Source of the DNA: Spirosoma sp. KCTC 42546
GTDB taxonomy: Bacteria; Bacteroidota; Bacteroidia; Cytophagales; Spirosomataceae
NCBI RefSeq assembly: GCF_006965485.1
Contig: NZ_CP041360.1
Location: 3,472,001-3,536,000 of the forward strand
Direction of reading: 5' to 3'
Length of the DNA stretch: 64,000 nt
Under the pieces are notes generated by a model, which saw only the letters and a list, made by a program, of their open reading frames with translations, was not told where the DNA came from and ran no database searches. The position numbers and the translations under genes are program-made. Of the stretch, positions 47,391 to 55,831 are shown piece after piece (positions within the stretch are counted from its first letter, which is position 1; every line of letters begins with the position of its first letter).

Positions 47391-48599
47391 CTATGACTGT
47401 TTAGCCACTTGACTTTCTATACTTGACTTATCTGGCGTTTCTGTGTGTGGTGTATGTAAGAATTTTTTGCCAGCCTGTTTAATTTTAAATAAACTGCGCA
47501 TCATACTAAAGATCAGAGCAGGTAATACAAAGAAGTCGCGTATGGAAATTTTGCGCCACAAATAAAGAGGTATGGATACGGCTAAGCTAAATGACAGCAG
47601 ACCAATCAGTCCCGCAGATACCCCTATAAATGTGGGATTGGCAACGACCAGGTTGATAAGGAACAGCAAAAATACCGAAACGAGCAGGAGGGTTCTGGGT
47701 AATAATAATGATTTAACCAGAGCATTAAAGGCATGTTTATTGCCAAGTGCCAACTGCCGCATGCCTACCCCAAAATATTCTTTAATAAAATAGACCTGAG
47801 CGGCTGTCCAGCGCGTACGCTGCCGCTCAAACACGGCAATATTCTGGACCTTTTCATCAAATATAAAGGCTTTGTGTAAATAGCCTATTTTGATGCCAGC
47901 GACCAGAAGAAGCATCTCCAATTCTTTATCGTAGCCACTAACGGTCTGTATCTGATTCATGGCTCGCTTCATAATCGCGGGCTCGAAACCCATGCCTGAG
48001 CCAATAAGGGTAGCCGATAGACCGAGTGCCCGCTGACCTGCCCGAAATAAGTTATTGTTTACCTCTTCATTCATGGCATCGAAAATAGCCACACTCGTGT
48101 TGGTATTTTTGGCCACCCTGTGGCCCTGTATGGCCCGCCAGCCTTCCGAAAAAGCCTGATTTATGCGCTGTAAAAAATCAGGCGCCATGTGATTATCCGC
48201 ATCAGAAATAACAATGATATCATAAAGCCCTTCCGGAAGCGAATTTAGCGCATACGTAATAGATTTCTGGACCGTCGATTGCTCAAACTGCACGGGTATT
48301 ACTTTAATTGGATAGGTAGCCAATTGCTCCAGGGTCTCAGGGCGAAAGGAATCCGCAATTACGATTAGATCATACCAATCTGTAGGGTAGGATTGTTTTA
48401 AATTGGCAACTACTGATCCTAAAATGACACTGTCTTCTTTGTAGGCTGGAATAAGTACAGCAATACGACGTAGTGGATTACCCTCGGTGACCATCGAGTC
48501 ATCTGCATGGCCCAAACGGCCCGCAACTGCTGAAATGAAGATGTATAAAACGTTGAATAACAGATAACTAGTAATGATAAGTAAAATGAAATTAATCAT
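47391..48599 (-). CDS. Membrane glycosyltransferase, family 2 (paralogue)
   Basis: A 402-residue GT2 closely similar along its whole length to the protein at 655-1848. It shares LIPAYKEDSV, ISDADNHMAPDFL, GYDKELE and QRTRW, with one N-terminal and about three C-terminal membrane helices. It should polymerise or extend a glycan at the inner membrane. It is divergent from the CBM6-bearing glycosidase, with a 20-base palindrome between them. The two GT2 copies mark the starts of the left and right glycan loci. Confidence 0.88.
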   Translation of the reverse strand: MINFILLIITSYLLFNVLYIFISAVAGRLGHADDSMVTEGNPLRRIAVLIPAYKEDSVILGSVVANLKQSYPTDWYDLIVIADSFRPETLEQLATYPIKVIPVQFEQSTVQKSITYALNSLPEGLYDIIVISDADNHMAPDFLQRINQAFSEGWRAIQGHRVAKNTNTSVAIFDAMNEEVNNNLFRAGQRALGLSATLIGSGMGFEPAIMKRAMNQIQTVSGYDKELEMLLLVAGIKIGYLHKAFIFDEKVQNIAVFERQRTRWTAAQVYFIKEYFGVGMRQLALGNKHAFNALVKSLLLPRTLLLVSVFLLFLINLVVANPTFIGVSAGLIGLLSFSLAVSIPLYLWRKISIRDFFVLPALIFSMMRSLFKIKQAGKKFLHTPHTETPDKSSIESQVAKQS

Positions 48600-48904
48600 A
48601 GTATATCTTTTTCCGCGTGTCTGGTAATTTTTTACTATTTAAAGACAATTTAAGATACAAAATTACAATAAACTAATCTTAGTTTATCTTTTTTTAGTTG
48701 AGTAAATAAAAAGTTACTCGAATGGACTTATGTAATAATGAAGTTAAGTTGTAAATTACGAGGATTTTACACAAGCAGTTGATTGAAAGGGCACTGACTG
48801 CAAATCAGCAGCTTAGGTTCGTTCTAGACGTTGTCTCCGGCAATAAAAGTGCCAGAAAATCAAGATGTAATTCATACCATCCAGTTCAACAAAACACCAT
48901 AAAA
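48600..48904. promoter_or_regulatory. Divergent promoter region with a 20-base palindrome
   Basis: Between the leftward GT2 gene and the rightward glycosidase. A near-perfect palindrome occupies 48668-48687 (9-base arms around TC; core TAAACTAA). On the left strand a TAATTTTG sequence fits the TAnnTTTG -7 box and directly follows the palindrome, which could make it an operator for the GT2 promoter. No other structure is clear. Confidence 0.4.
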
Positions 48905-51900
48905 ATGAAAAAACTTCTATTTTTCATTAGCCTATTCTTTGTAACAGCAACCTTTACAGTTCTGTCCCGGTCGTCCGGGCGGATGTGGACCTTAGTTCCA
49001 AACAAACTAGCAGAGATGCTTGGGCTGGTTGAACGCGGTAACCAGTTTATTGTTAGTTCGTTACCGGGCCATGTGGAGGCAGAGAGTTACGACTCTATGC
49101 AGGGACTTCAACTTGAAACAACCTCGGATGTAGGCGGGGGGCAGAACATCAGTAGTATAGACGATGGCGATTGGCTGGATTACTCGGTTAGTGTCCCTCA
49201 GGATGGCGTTTACTCCTTTAAGTTTCGGGTAGCCAATGGCTGGGGCGATGGTGCCAAGCTCGAACTGCGTAAAGCAGATGGTACGGTACTTACGTTCCTT
49301 GACATTCCCCGCACAGGCGGTTTGCAAAGCTGGCAGACCTTTGGAGCAACGGCTCACCTGACGGCCGGTAGCCAGATGCTGCGGCTGTACGTGGTAAAAG
49401 GCAACTGGAACCTGAACTGGTTCGAGGTATCGGCAAGCCAGAGTTTACCTGGTAAAATCGAAGCTGAGTCGTTTGATGTGGCCAGTGATGTGCGGCCAGA
49501 AACCACCTCGGATGACGGGGGCGGGCAGAATCTGGGCTACATTGATGATGGCGACTGGATGGATTATAACGTCAGTGTGGCTTCGGCGGGAGAGTATGTT
49601 TTCCAGTTCCGGGTTGCCAACAGTTACGGCAATGGGGTCATTTATATAAAAGCCGAGGATGGTACCACATTGGGCAGCGTGAGTGTACCCCGCACCTATG
49701 GTTGGCAAAACTGGACTACCATCAGCACCACGGCGACCTTACCCGCGGGCAGCCAGGTGTTGCGTATCTACACCAATCCAGGTACCTGGAACTTCAACTG
49801 GTTCAGCGTTACGCAAAACGGGTCCGCGCTACCCGGTCATGTAGAAGCTGAGGATTACACCGCCATGCAAGGAATGCAGCAAGAAACCACGTCGGACGTA
49901 GGTGGTGGACAGAATATAAATAGCATTGACGATGGCGATTGGCTGGATTATAACGTAGCGGTAGCGTCGTCAGGCATTTATTCCTTTAAATTTCGTGTCG
50001 CCAATGGGTGGGGCGATGGTGCCAAGTTCGAGCTGCGCAAAACCGATGGTACAGTCTTAACATCTGTCGATGTGCCCCGTACGGGCGGTTTACAGAACTG
50101 GCAAACTCTTGGAGCCACGGCTCACCTAACGGCCGGGAGTCAGAAATTGCGGCTGTATGTGGTAAAAGGTAACTGGAATCTGAACTGGTTCGAGGCCGCA
50201 ACTAGCCGGAGTTTACCGGGTAAAATTGAAGCCGAGTCGTTTGATATGGCCAGCGATGTTCGGCCAGAAACCACCTCCGATGACGGGGGCGGGCAGAATC
50301 TGGCCTATATCGATGATGGCGACTGGATGGATTATAACGTCAGTGTGGCATCGGCCGGGGTATATACCTTCCAGTTCCGGGTGGCCAATAGCTATGGCAA
50401 TGGGATCATTTATATCAAATCAGAAGATGGCAACACGCTGGGTAGTGTAAGCGTACCTCGTACCTATGGCTGGCAGAACTGGACTACCGTTAGTACCACA
50501 GCTACCTTACCCGCAGGTGGTCAGGTTTTGCGCATCTACACCAATCCAGGGGCCTTTAATTTCAACTGGTTTACGGTTACGCAAGGGGGCGCTGTGCTAA
50601 GTCCTGCGGTTATAACGTTTGGAGCACTGCCCAATAAAACAGTTGGCGATGCGGATTTCAATCTGGTGGCAACAACGAACAACACCGAAGTGCCAGTCAC
50701 CTTTACGTCGTCTAATCCATCTGTTATTGCCGTTTCCAATACTAGTGGTGCCTGGAAAGCCTCGGTTGTGGGTGCCGGATCGTCGGTCATTACAGCGTCG
50801 CAGGCGGCTTCGGCCTCCTATCTGGCGGCTACCAATGTTGCCCAAACGCAAACGGTTACCTCTTCAACCGTAACTTCTTCTACGGTTGTAACAGCTAACC
50901 AGAAAATTCCGATTGATGCCAAACGTTGGTATCAGCTCAATAACGTCAGCAACGGGTTGGATGGCTTGTTCGATGGGATTACGGACGTGAACGTTGAAAC
51001 CGGTTGGGGAAAGGTATTACCCAGGTACGATGCGTATTACCCCTTGCTGGAGGGCGAGTCGATGACGATTGCCAGTCTTAAATTCTACGACTTTACAGGC
51101 GACTTTACGAGTAACCCAATGACCTTGTCGATCATTACCGATCAATGGGAGCGGATTCAGATTGCCACCTTCACCGGCGATCAGTATGGCGGCTGGGTTG
51201 GCCCTTATCCGGATCGGTCAACAAGTGGAGACGCCAGGTTTAAACTGGATCAACCCATTACGAATGCGCGTTATCTGGTTATCAATACCTACGGGGCTTT
51301 CCCAACAGAAATGGAATTGTATGGTTCCTACACCCCTTCTGGGCAAACCTTTACACCAGCTTTGGCAAAATCGGTGAAGCTAAAGGATATGTTAGGGGTC
51401 AATGCCTACGAGTGGAACTTTGAGGATGGCAATACGCCCTGGCAGATCAATGAATCGAAAATGAATGTTGTGAAAAGCTTCTCGGGCATCAGGCATTATA
51501 TGGATTGGAACAAGCTGGAAGCCAACGAAGGCGACTATTCCTACAATCCAACCCTAAGCGGTGGCTGGAATTTTGATGCCATTTACGAACGCTGTAAGGC
51601 CGAAGGTATCGAAGTCTTGGCCTGTCTGAAAACGATTCCGGACTGGATGGCGAATACCTATCCGCAGGATCAGCGGGATGGCGAAAATGTTCCGTTGCGC
51701 TATGGGAAGGATTTTTCCGATCCTTTGTCCTATCTGGAACAGGCCAAGGCGGGCTTTCAGTACATGGCTAGGTATGGCAGTAATACCAACGTAAACCCGG
51801 CTCTGGTGAGTGTGAACACAACACCACGCTGGACGGGTGATAACCCCAATACCGTTAAAATAGGGCTGGGCCTGATCAAGTACATCGAATGCGATAATGA

Positions 51901-53158
51901 ACGCGATAAGTGGTGGAAGGGTAGAAAGGCGTATCAGACCGCCCGTGAATATGCCGCTAACCTGTCTGCTTTTTACGATGGTCATAAAAACACAATGGGA
52001 CCTGGTGTGGGTGTGAAAAATGCCGACCCGAGTGTGAAAGTGGTCATTGGCGGATTGGCGTCAGCATCCAGCGGCTCTGACTATGTGAAGGGAATGATCG
52101 ACTGGTGCAAACAGTATCGGGGCTATAAGCCAGATGGCACCGTTAACTTATGCTGGGATATCATTAACTACCACATGTATTCCGATAATACATCGTCGTC
52201 ACAGAGCGGAACATCGACTCGGGGAGCTGCACCCGAGGTGACACCGATTGATCGCATAGCCGATGACTTCCGGCAAACGGCCCATCGGCAATCGTACGAT
52301 ATGCCCGTCTGGATTACGGAGGCTGGTTATGATGTCAACCAGGGAAGCCCAATACGTGCTATTCCAATTGGTGCTAAATCCGCTCTCGAAACCCAGGGCG
52401 ACTGGATTCTACGGACGGCTTTACTCTACGCCAGGAAGGGAATCGAGAAGTTATTCTTCTATCAACTCTACGATGACAACGGAACGGGTGGCATGTTTGG
52501 AACCTCCGGCCTGGCCAATGGGGATGATGTAAGCCGCCGGCCAGCCGCCGATTATCTGTATCAAACCAAGAAACTTTTCGGCGAATACAGCTACAAAGAA
52601 ACTACCCACAGCAATCCAATTGTCGACCGGTACGAGAAGGATGGCAAATCGGCCTATGTGCTGGTCGTTCCGGATGAAATTGGCCGTACAGCCCTGTATA
52701 CACTGGATTTGGGTACTGCTACACAGGCACAAATTTACAGGCCTAAAGTAGGTAGCAATGACATGGAGCTGCAAACGGTCAGTACAGATCAGGGTAAACT
52801 ACTCCTTACAGTGACTGAAACGCCGATGTTTGTTGTGGCCGGAACGGTAGCACCGAATGCCAGAATTGCGGCTACAACACCAACCGAGGGGAAAAGCCTG
52901 GCTGAGTCCGTTCGGGTCTTCCCGAACCCAACGGCCAGTTATGTGAGCATTCAGGCCGAACGGGTAAGTGATACGCCTTTGGAAGTTACCCTGTTCGATG
53001 CGGGCCTGGGGCGCTTACATCAGACAACCAAAATTTCTAAAACCGGAAATGCCTTCTCTGAAAAGATCGATTTGTCGCAACTGGCGGGTGGCGTCTATAT
53101 CCTGGAAATTAAACAAGACGGCGAGCGGGTATTACAGAAAGTGCTGAAGGTTAATTGA
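48905..53158 (+). CDS. Large secreted glycosidase with four CBM6-like modules and T9SS tail
   Basis: The ATG at 48905 gives a signal peptide (MKKLLFFISLFF); a TTG at 48779 is discarded. The 1417 residues contain four CBM6-like beta-sandwiches at about 53-178, 181-306, 309-434 and 437-562 in an A-B-A-B order, each with an EAE start and DDGDW. A bacterial Ig-like domain (about 565-650) and an F5/8-like domain (about 665-810) follow. The TIM barrel has Glu999 (DNERD) and Glu1139 (WITEAGYD), 140 apart, against 138 in its paralogue at 22741-25083. The tail is a type-A T9SS sorting domain (VFPNPTASY). It would bind and cut a surface or environmental polysaccharide. Confidence 0.9.
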   Translation: MKKLLFFISLFFVTATFTVLSRSSGRMWTLVPNKLAEMLGLVERGNQFIVSSLPGHVEAESYDSMQGLQLETTSDVGGGQNISSIDDGDWLDYSVSVPQDGVYSFKFRVANGWGDGAKLELRKADGTVLTFLDIPRTGGLQSWQTFGATAHLTAGSQMLRLYVVKGNWNLNWFEVSASQSLPGKIEAESFDVASDVRPETTSDDGGGQNLGYIDDGDWMDYNVSVASAGEYVFQFRVANSYGNGVIYIKAEDGTTLGSVSVPRTYGWQNWTTISTTATLPAGSQVLRIYTNPGTWNFNWFSVTQNGSALPGHVEAEDYTAMQGMQQETTSDVGGGQNINSIDDGDWLDYNVAVASSGIYSFKFRVANGWGDGAKFELRKTDGTVLTSVDVPRTGGLQNWQTLGATAHLTAGSQKLRLYVVKGNWNLNWFEAATSRSLPGKIEAESFDMASDVRPETTSDDGGGQNLAYIDDGDWMDYNVSVASAGVYTFQFRVANSYGNGIIYIKSEDGNTLGSVSVPRTYGWQNWTTVSTTATLPAGGQVLRIYTNPGAFNFNWFTVTQGGAVLSPAVITFGALPNKTVGDADFNLVATTNNTEVPVTFTSSNPSVIAVSNTSGAWKASVVGAGSSVITASQAASASYLAATNVAQTQTVTSSTVTSSTVVTANQKIPIDAKRWYQLNNVSNGLDGLFDGITDVNVETGWGKVLPRYDAYYPLLEGESMTIASLKFYDFTGDFTSNPMTLSIITDQWERIQIATFTGDQYGGWVGPYPDRSTSGDARFKLDQPITNARYLVINTYGAFPTEMELYGSYTPSGQTFTPALAKSVKLKDMLGVNAYEWNFEDGNTPWQINESKMNVVKSFSGIRHYMDWNKLEANEGDYSYNPTLSGGWNFDAIYERCKAEGIEVLACLKTIPDWMANTYPQDQRDGENVPLRYGKDFSDPLSYLEQAKAGFQYMARYGSNTNVNPALVSVNTTPRWTGDNPNTVKIGLGLIKYIECDNERDKWWKGRKAYQTAREYAANLSAFYDGHKNTMGPGVGVKNADPSVKVVIGGLASASSGSDYVKGMIDWCKQYRGYKPDGTVNLCWDIINYHMYSDNTSSSQSGTSTRGAAPEVTPIDRIADDFRQTAHRQSYDMPVWITEAGYDVNQGSPIRAIPIGAKSALETQGDWILRTALLYARKGIEKLFFYQLYDDNGTGGMFGTSGLANGDDVSRRPAADYLYQTKKLFGEYSYKETTHSNPIVDRYEKDGKSAYVLVVPDEIGRTALYTLDLGTATQAQIYRPKVGSNDMELQTVSTDQGKLLLTVTETPMFVVAGTVAPNARIAATTPTEGKSLAESVRVFPNPTASYVSIQAERVSDTPLEVTLFDAGLGRLHQTTKISKTGNAFSEKIDLSQLAGGVYILEIKQDGERVLQKVLKVN
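49061..50590 (+). repeat. Two tandem copies of a CBM6-like pair inside the glycosidase gene
   Basis: The segment 49061-49822 (modules 1 and 2) is repeated at 49829-50590 (modules 3 and 4), a period of 768 bases. Module 1 resembles 3 and module 2 resembles 4 far more than neighbours resemble each other, so a pair was duplicated as a unit. Many differences are at third codon positions, which suggests the duplication is not very recent and the protein is under selection. Confidence 0.85.
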
Positions 53159-53174
53159 CGTAACAGGGTAAAAA

Positions 53175-53265
53175 TTTTAACCACAGAGGCACAGAGAACA
53201 CAGAGTTTAAGAGATAAAAAGCAATCTTTTAAAACTCTGTGTTCTCTGTGCCTCTGTGGTTAAAA
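53175..53265. terminator. 34-bp perfect inverted repeat between convergent genes
   Basis: Arms 53175-53208 and 53232-53265 are fully complementary around 23 bases and end in A/T runs on both sides. The arm holds the purine-rich string ACCACAGAGGCACAGAGAA, made of CAGAG-like steps. It can end transcription of both the glycosidase and the leftward GT2. The repetitive arm looks like a dispersed intergenic element. Confidence 0.85.
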
Positions 53266-53274
53266 AAATAAAAC

Positions 53275-54069
53275 TCACTTCGCTTTGTTCGAGTCGAGCC
53301 GCATGAAGTGAATATCGTAATTGAATTTCAAATGGCGGTATAGGTAACGATAGGTTGCTATAAACGGATTTTTACTAAAGGTCCATCGCTTTCGATGGAT
53401 GGTGCTGGGCTCTTCCTGACTATTTTTCTGGTGAAATAGTTGCTTGAAGTTGTTGTAAAATAACCCTTTCCCTTTTTTCTGAATAAAGGAAATACTCATT
53501 CGGTATTCGGTCTGGTCAGGATGGATATCTTCCACATACCGGCCGAATTTGGCAAAGAAAGAGCTTCTGCGCAGGTGCGGGTGGTCGCTGTAAAAGTAGA
53601 GTTTCTTGTAATTGATTGCCCAGGGCGGAATGAACATCTCCGAAAACGAAGCGTCATACTGTTTCATATATGGGTAGCGCATGTAGGCGTAAAACCGGAT
53701 AATATCAAAGCCAGGTTGTTGGGTCATAATGGCCAGTGCGTCGACCAGCTTGTCCGGGAATTCGGGCATAGGCTCAAAATCTTCCTGGATATACAGCGTG
53801 TACGGGGTCTTAACGGCGTCTTGCCCTTTGTTTATGTTATTGCCTAATCCTCGGTTTACGGGCGTTGTAATGAGTTGAAAACCAAAGGTTTTTTGAAGCT
53901 GGGTTAGGTGCGTTACGTGCGGTTCTTTACTACCATCATCCGACACAACGATATCGCCAAAGCAACAGTTGAGCCTTTTGAAAGAAGTTAATAGGTTTTC
54001 CAATGAGTGGCTACGATTGTAATGGGTAATCAGCAGCGTGACATTGGGGAAGTCGTAGGTCTGTGTCAT
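53275..54069 (-). CDS. GT2 glycosyltransferase (tandem copy 2)
   Basis: The ATG at 54069 (MTQTYDFPNVTLL) is used; the longer frame to 54336 runs through the neighbouring gene. The 264-residue GT-A protein has LLITHYNRSHSLENL, VVSDDGSKE and IQEDFEP as donor/metal segments. It is closely similar to the gene immediately upstream at 54089-54859, with 19 bases between them. The two are a tandem duplicate. It probably adds one residue of a repeat unit. Confidence 0.88.
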   Translation of the reverse strand: MTQTYDFPNVTLLITHYNRSHSLENLLTSFKRLNCCFGDIVVSDDGSKEPHVTHLTQLQKTFGFQLITTPVNRGLGNNINKGQDAVKTPYTLYIQEDFEPMPEFPDKLVDALAIMTQQPGFDIIRFYAYMRYPYMKQYDASFSEMFIPPWAINYKKLYFYSDHPHLRRSSFFAKFGRYVEDIHPDQTEYRMSISFIQKKGKGLFYNNFKQLFHQKNSQEEPSTIHRKRWTFSKNPFIATYRYLYRHLKFNYDIHFMRLDSNKAK

Positions 54070-54088
54070 TGGTAAGTTAGGTAGGCCG

Positions 54089-54859
54089 CTATCTGAAATA
54101 GATATCGTAATTGTACTTGACCTGTCGATAAATGTGCCGAACAAAAACGAGTAGTGAGTTTTTACTAACGGACCACTGTTCCTGCTTGTACGTACTGGGC
54201 TCTGACTGGCTATTTTTCTGGTGAAATAGTTGTTTGAAGTCGTTATAAAATAGCCCCTTCCCTTTTTTCTGAACAAAGGAAATACACGTCCAGTATTCTG
54301 TCTTATCGGGCCGAAGCCCTTCTGCATAGCGGCCAAATTTCTCTAAAAATGAACTGTGTCGCAGATGAGGATGATCACTGTAGGCGTATATTTTGGTGTA
54401 CCTGGTTGCCCAGGGAGGGATAACCATCTCCGAAAAACCTTGGTTGTAAGGCTTTAAATATGGATAGCGCACATAGGCATAAAAGCGAATAATGTCGAAC
54501 TCGGGATGCTCTTTAATAATAGTCAGCGACTCCACCAGCCGATCAGGAAATTCGGCGGTAGGTTCAAAATCCTCCTGAACATAGAGGGTATACGGCGTTT
54601 TTACGGCATCCTGGCCTTTGTTGATGTTATTACCTAAACCCCGATTTTTGGGTGTAGTAATGAGCTGGAAGCCAAAATCATGCTGCAATTGAGTCAAGTG
54701 CGCTAAATGGACTTCTTTACTGCCATCGTCCGACACCACTATACTACCAAAATGACAGTTCAGTCGCTGAAAAGTTAGTAGCGAATTTTCCAGCGAATGG
54801 CTTCGATTATAATGGGTGATCAACAGTGTGACGTCCGGAAAGTGATAACTCTGTAGCAT
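54089..54859 (-). CDS. GT2 glycosyltransferase (tandem copy 1)
   Basis: A 256-residue GT-A transferase with LLITHYNRSHSLENS, VVSDDGSKE and VQEDFEP. It shares most residues with the copy downstream, including HPHLR and QKKGKGLFYN, but differs in scattered surface positions. Both lack membrane segments. The duplicates may have diverged to different acceptors in the same glycan. Confidence 0.88.
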   Translation of the reverse strand: MLQSYHFPDVTLLITHYNRSHSLENSLLTFQRLNCHFGSIVVSDDGSKEVHLAHLTQLQHDFGFQLITTPKNRGLGNNINKGQDAVKTPYTLYVQEDFEPTAEFPDRLVESLTIIKEHPEFDIIRFYAYVRYPYLKPYNQGFSEMVIPPWATRYTKIYAYSDHPHLRHSSFLEKFGRYAEGLRPDKTEYWTCISFVQKKGKGLFYNDFKQLFHQKNSQSEPSTYKQEQWSVSKNSLLVFVRHIYRQVKYNYDIYFR

Positions 54860-54937
54860 AGCCGTTGAAAAGAAAGACGTGCGGATCGTTTTGATGGTAA
54901 GGGCTGGAACAATATTGATGGGATAGGTCTATCGATT

Positions 54938-55783
54938 CTACCCTAATTCTGCCTCATTGCTTAAAGGCGATTCTAGCTGTTGCAGATGTTGCTGTAAGCC
55001 TTTTTGACAACCGGTTAGTTTTTGGTGGAGTGTATGCATGGCTCGGGCTCGATTTATATCTTCCTGACCACGTGAGGCCGTTGGGTGGTATAGATGATAC
55101 TGAATAGCACCAAGCCGGATAAAACGTAGGTTAATTCCCCGATTGATCAACCGCAGGGCGAGTTCGGTATCTTCCCAACCCCAGCCTAAAAATTGTTCGT
55201 CATAGCCATTTACCCGAACCAGATCCTGTCGCCAGAATCCCATATTACAGCCCAGCACGTATTTATAGTGCGTGCCCCAATGATAAAATCGGGCTATGAA
55301 TTTTTGGAGTGTCAATACGCGTAGACTACTCCAATGCCAATGAGATTGACGTAACAAAGCGTTAAGGGATAAGGATGGTTCTGTTAATAGTTGTTGGGTA
55401 CTATCGGCAGATAACTTGAACTGATTTCCTGAAAAGAAGTAACTGGGTTGAGCATGATACAGGTGATCCTGCACAAAAAGAGGATGTAAGATCACATCAC
55501 CATCCAGTTGAATAATATAAGCGCCTTTAGCCATCGCAAAGCCCAGATTACGGATCCGGGCAAGCCGAAACCCCTCATCGGGCTGCCATACATGCAGCAG
55601 GGGAACAGGACTTAACTGCTTCAGTCGTTCAATGAGTTGTCCCGTCTGTATGGAAGACCCATCGTCGCAGACAATGATTTCAGTTGGTAACTGACGCTGC
55701 TCAAACAGGCTCACTAAACACAGTTCCAGTGCAGCTGGGCGATTATAGGTAGCTACTAATACACTACAGGAAATGGCATTCAT
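54938..55783 (-). CDS. GT2 transferase with galactosyltransferase-type C-terminus
   Basis: A 281-residue protein. The GT-A start is VLVATYNRPAALELC, with CDDGSS and the metal-binding DGD in IQLDGDVIL. The C-terminal part has FLGWGWEDTELALRLINRG, the glyco_transf_7C signature of chondroitin-synthase and beta-galactosyl/hexosaminyl transferases. It is likely a cytoplasmic enzyme adding a hexose or HexNAc. It belongs to the leftward series of glycan genes. Confidence 0.92.
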   Translation of the reverse strand: MNAISCSVLVATYNRPAALELCLVSLFEQRQLPTEIIVCDDGSSIQTGQLIERLKQLSPVPLLHVWQPDEGFRLARIRNLGFAMAKGAYIIQLDGDVILHPLFVQDHLYHAQPSYFFSGNQFKLSADSTQQLLTEPSLSLNALLRQSHWHWSSLRVLTLQKFIARFYHWGTHYKYVLGCNMGFWRQDLVRVNGYDEQFLGWGWEDTELALRLINRGINLRFIRLGAIQYHLYHPTASRGQEDINRARAMHTLHQKLTGCQKGLQQHLQQLESPLSNEAELG

Positions 55784-55831
55784 GGCAACCGTGTTTAGAA
55801 ATTTGGGATATAAGCAGACAACTACACCTAC

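Noticed and set aside
49061..50590. Regular DNA repeats considered as a CRISPR array
   Set aside because: They are long, in frame and encode CBM6-like modules; no short identical repeats with unique spacers exist in the window.
51554..51985. Leftward frame of 143 codons opposite the CBM6 glycosidase
   Set aside because: It is antisense to a conserved catalytic barrel; the paralogue at 22741-25083 has a comparable antisense frame, showing it follows from codon bias.
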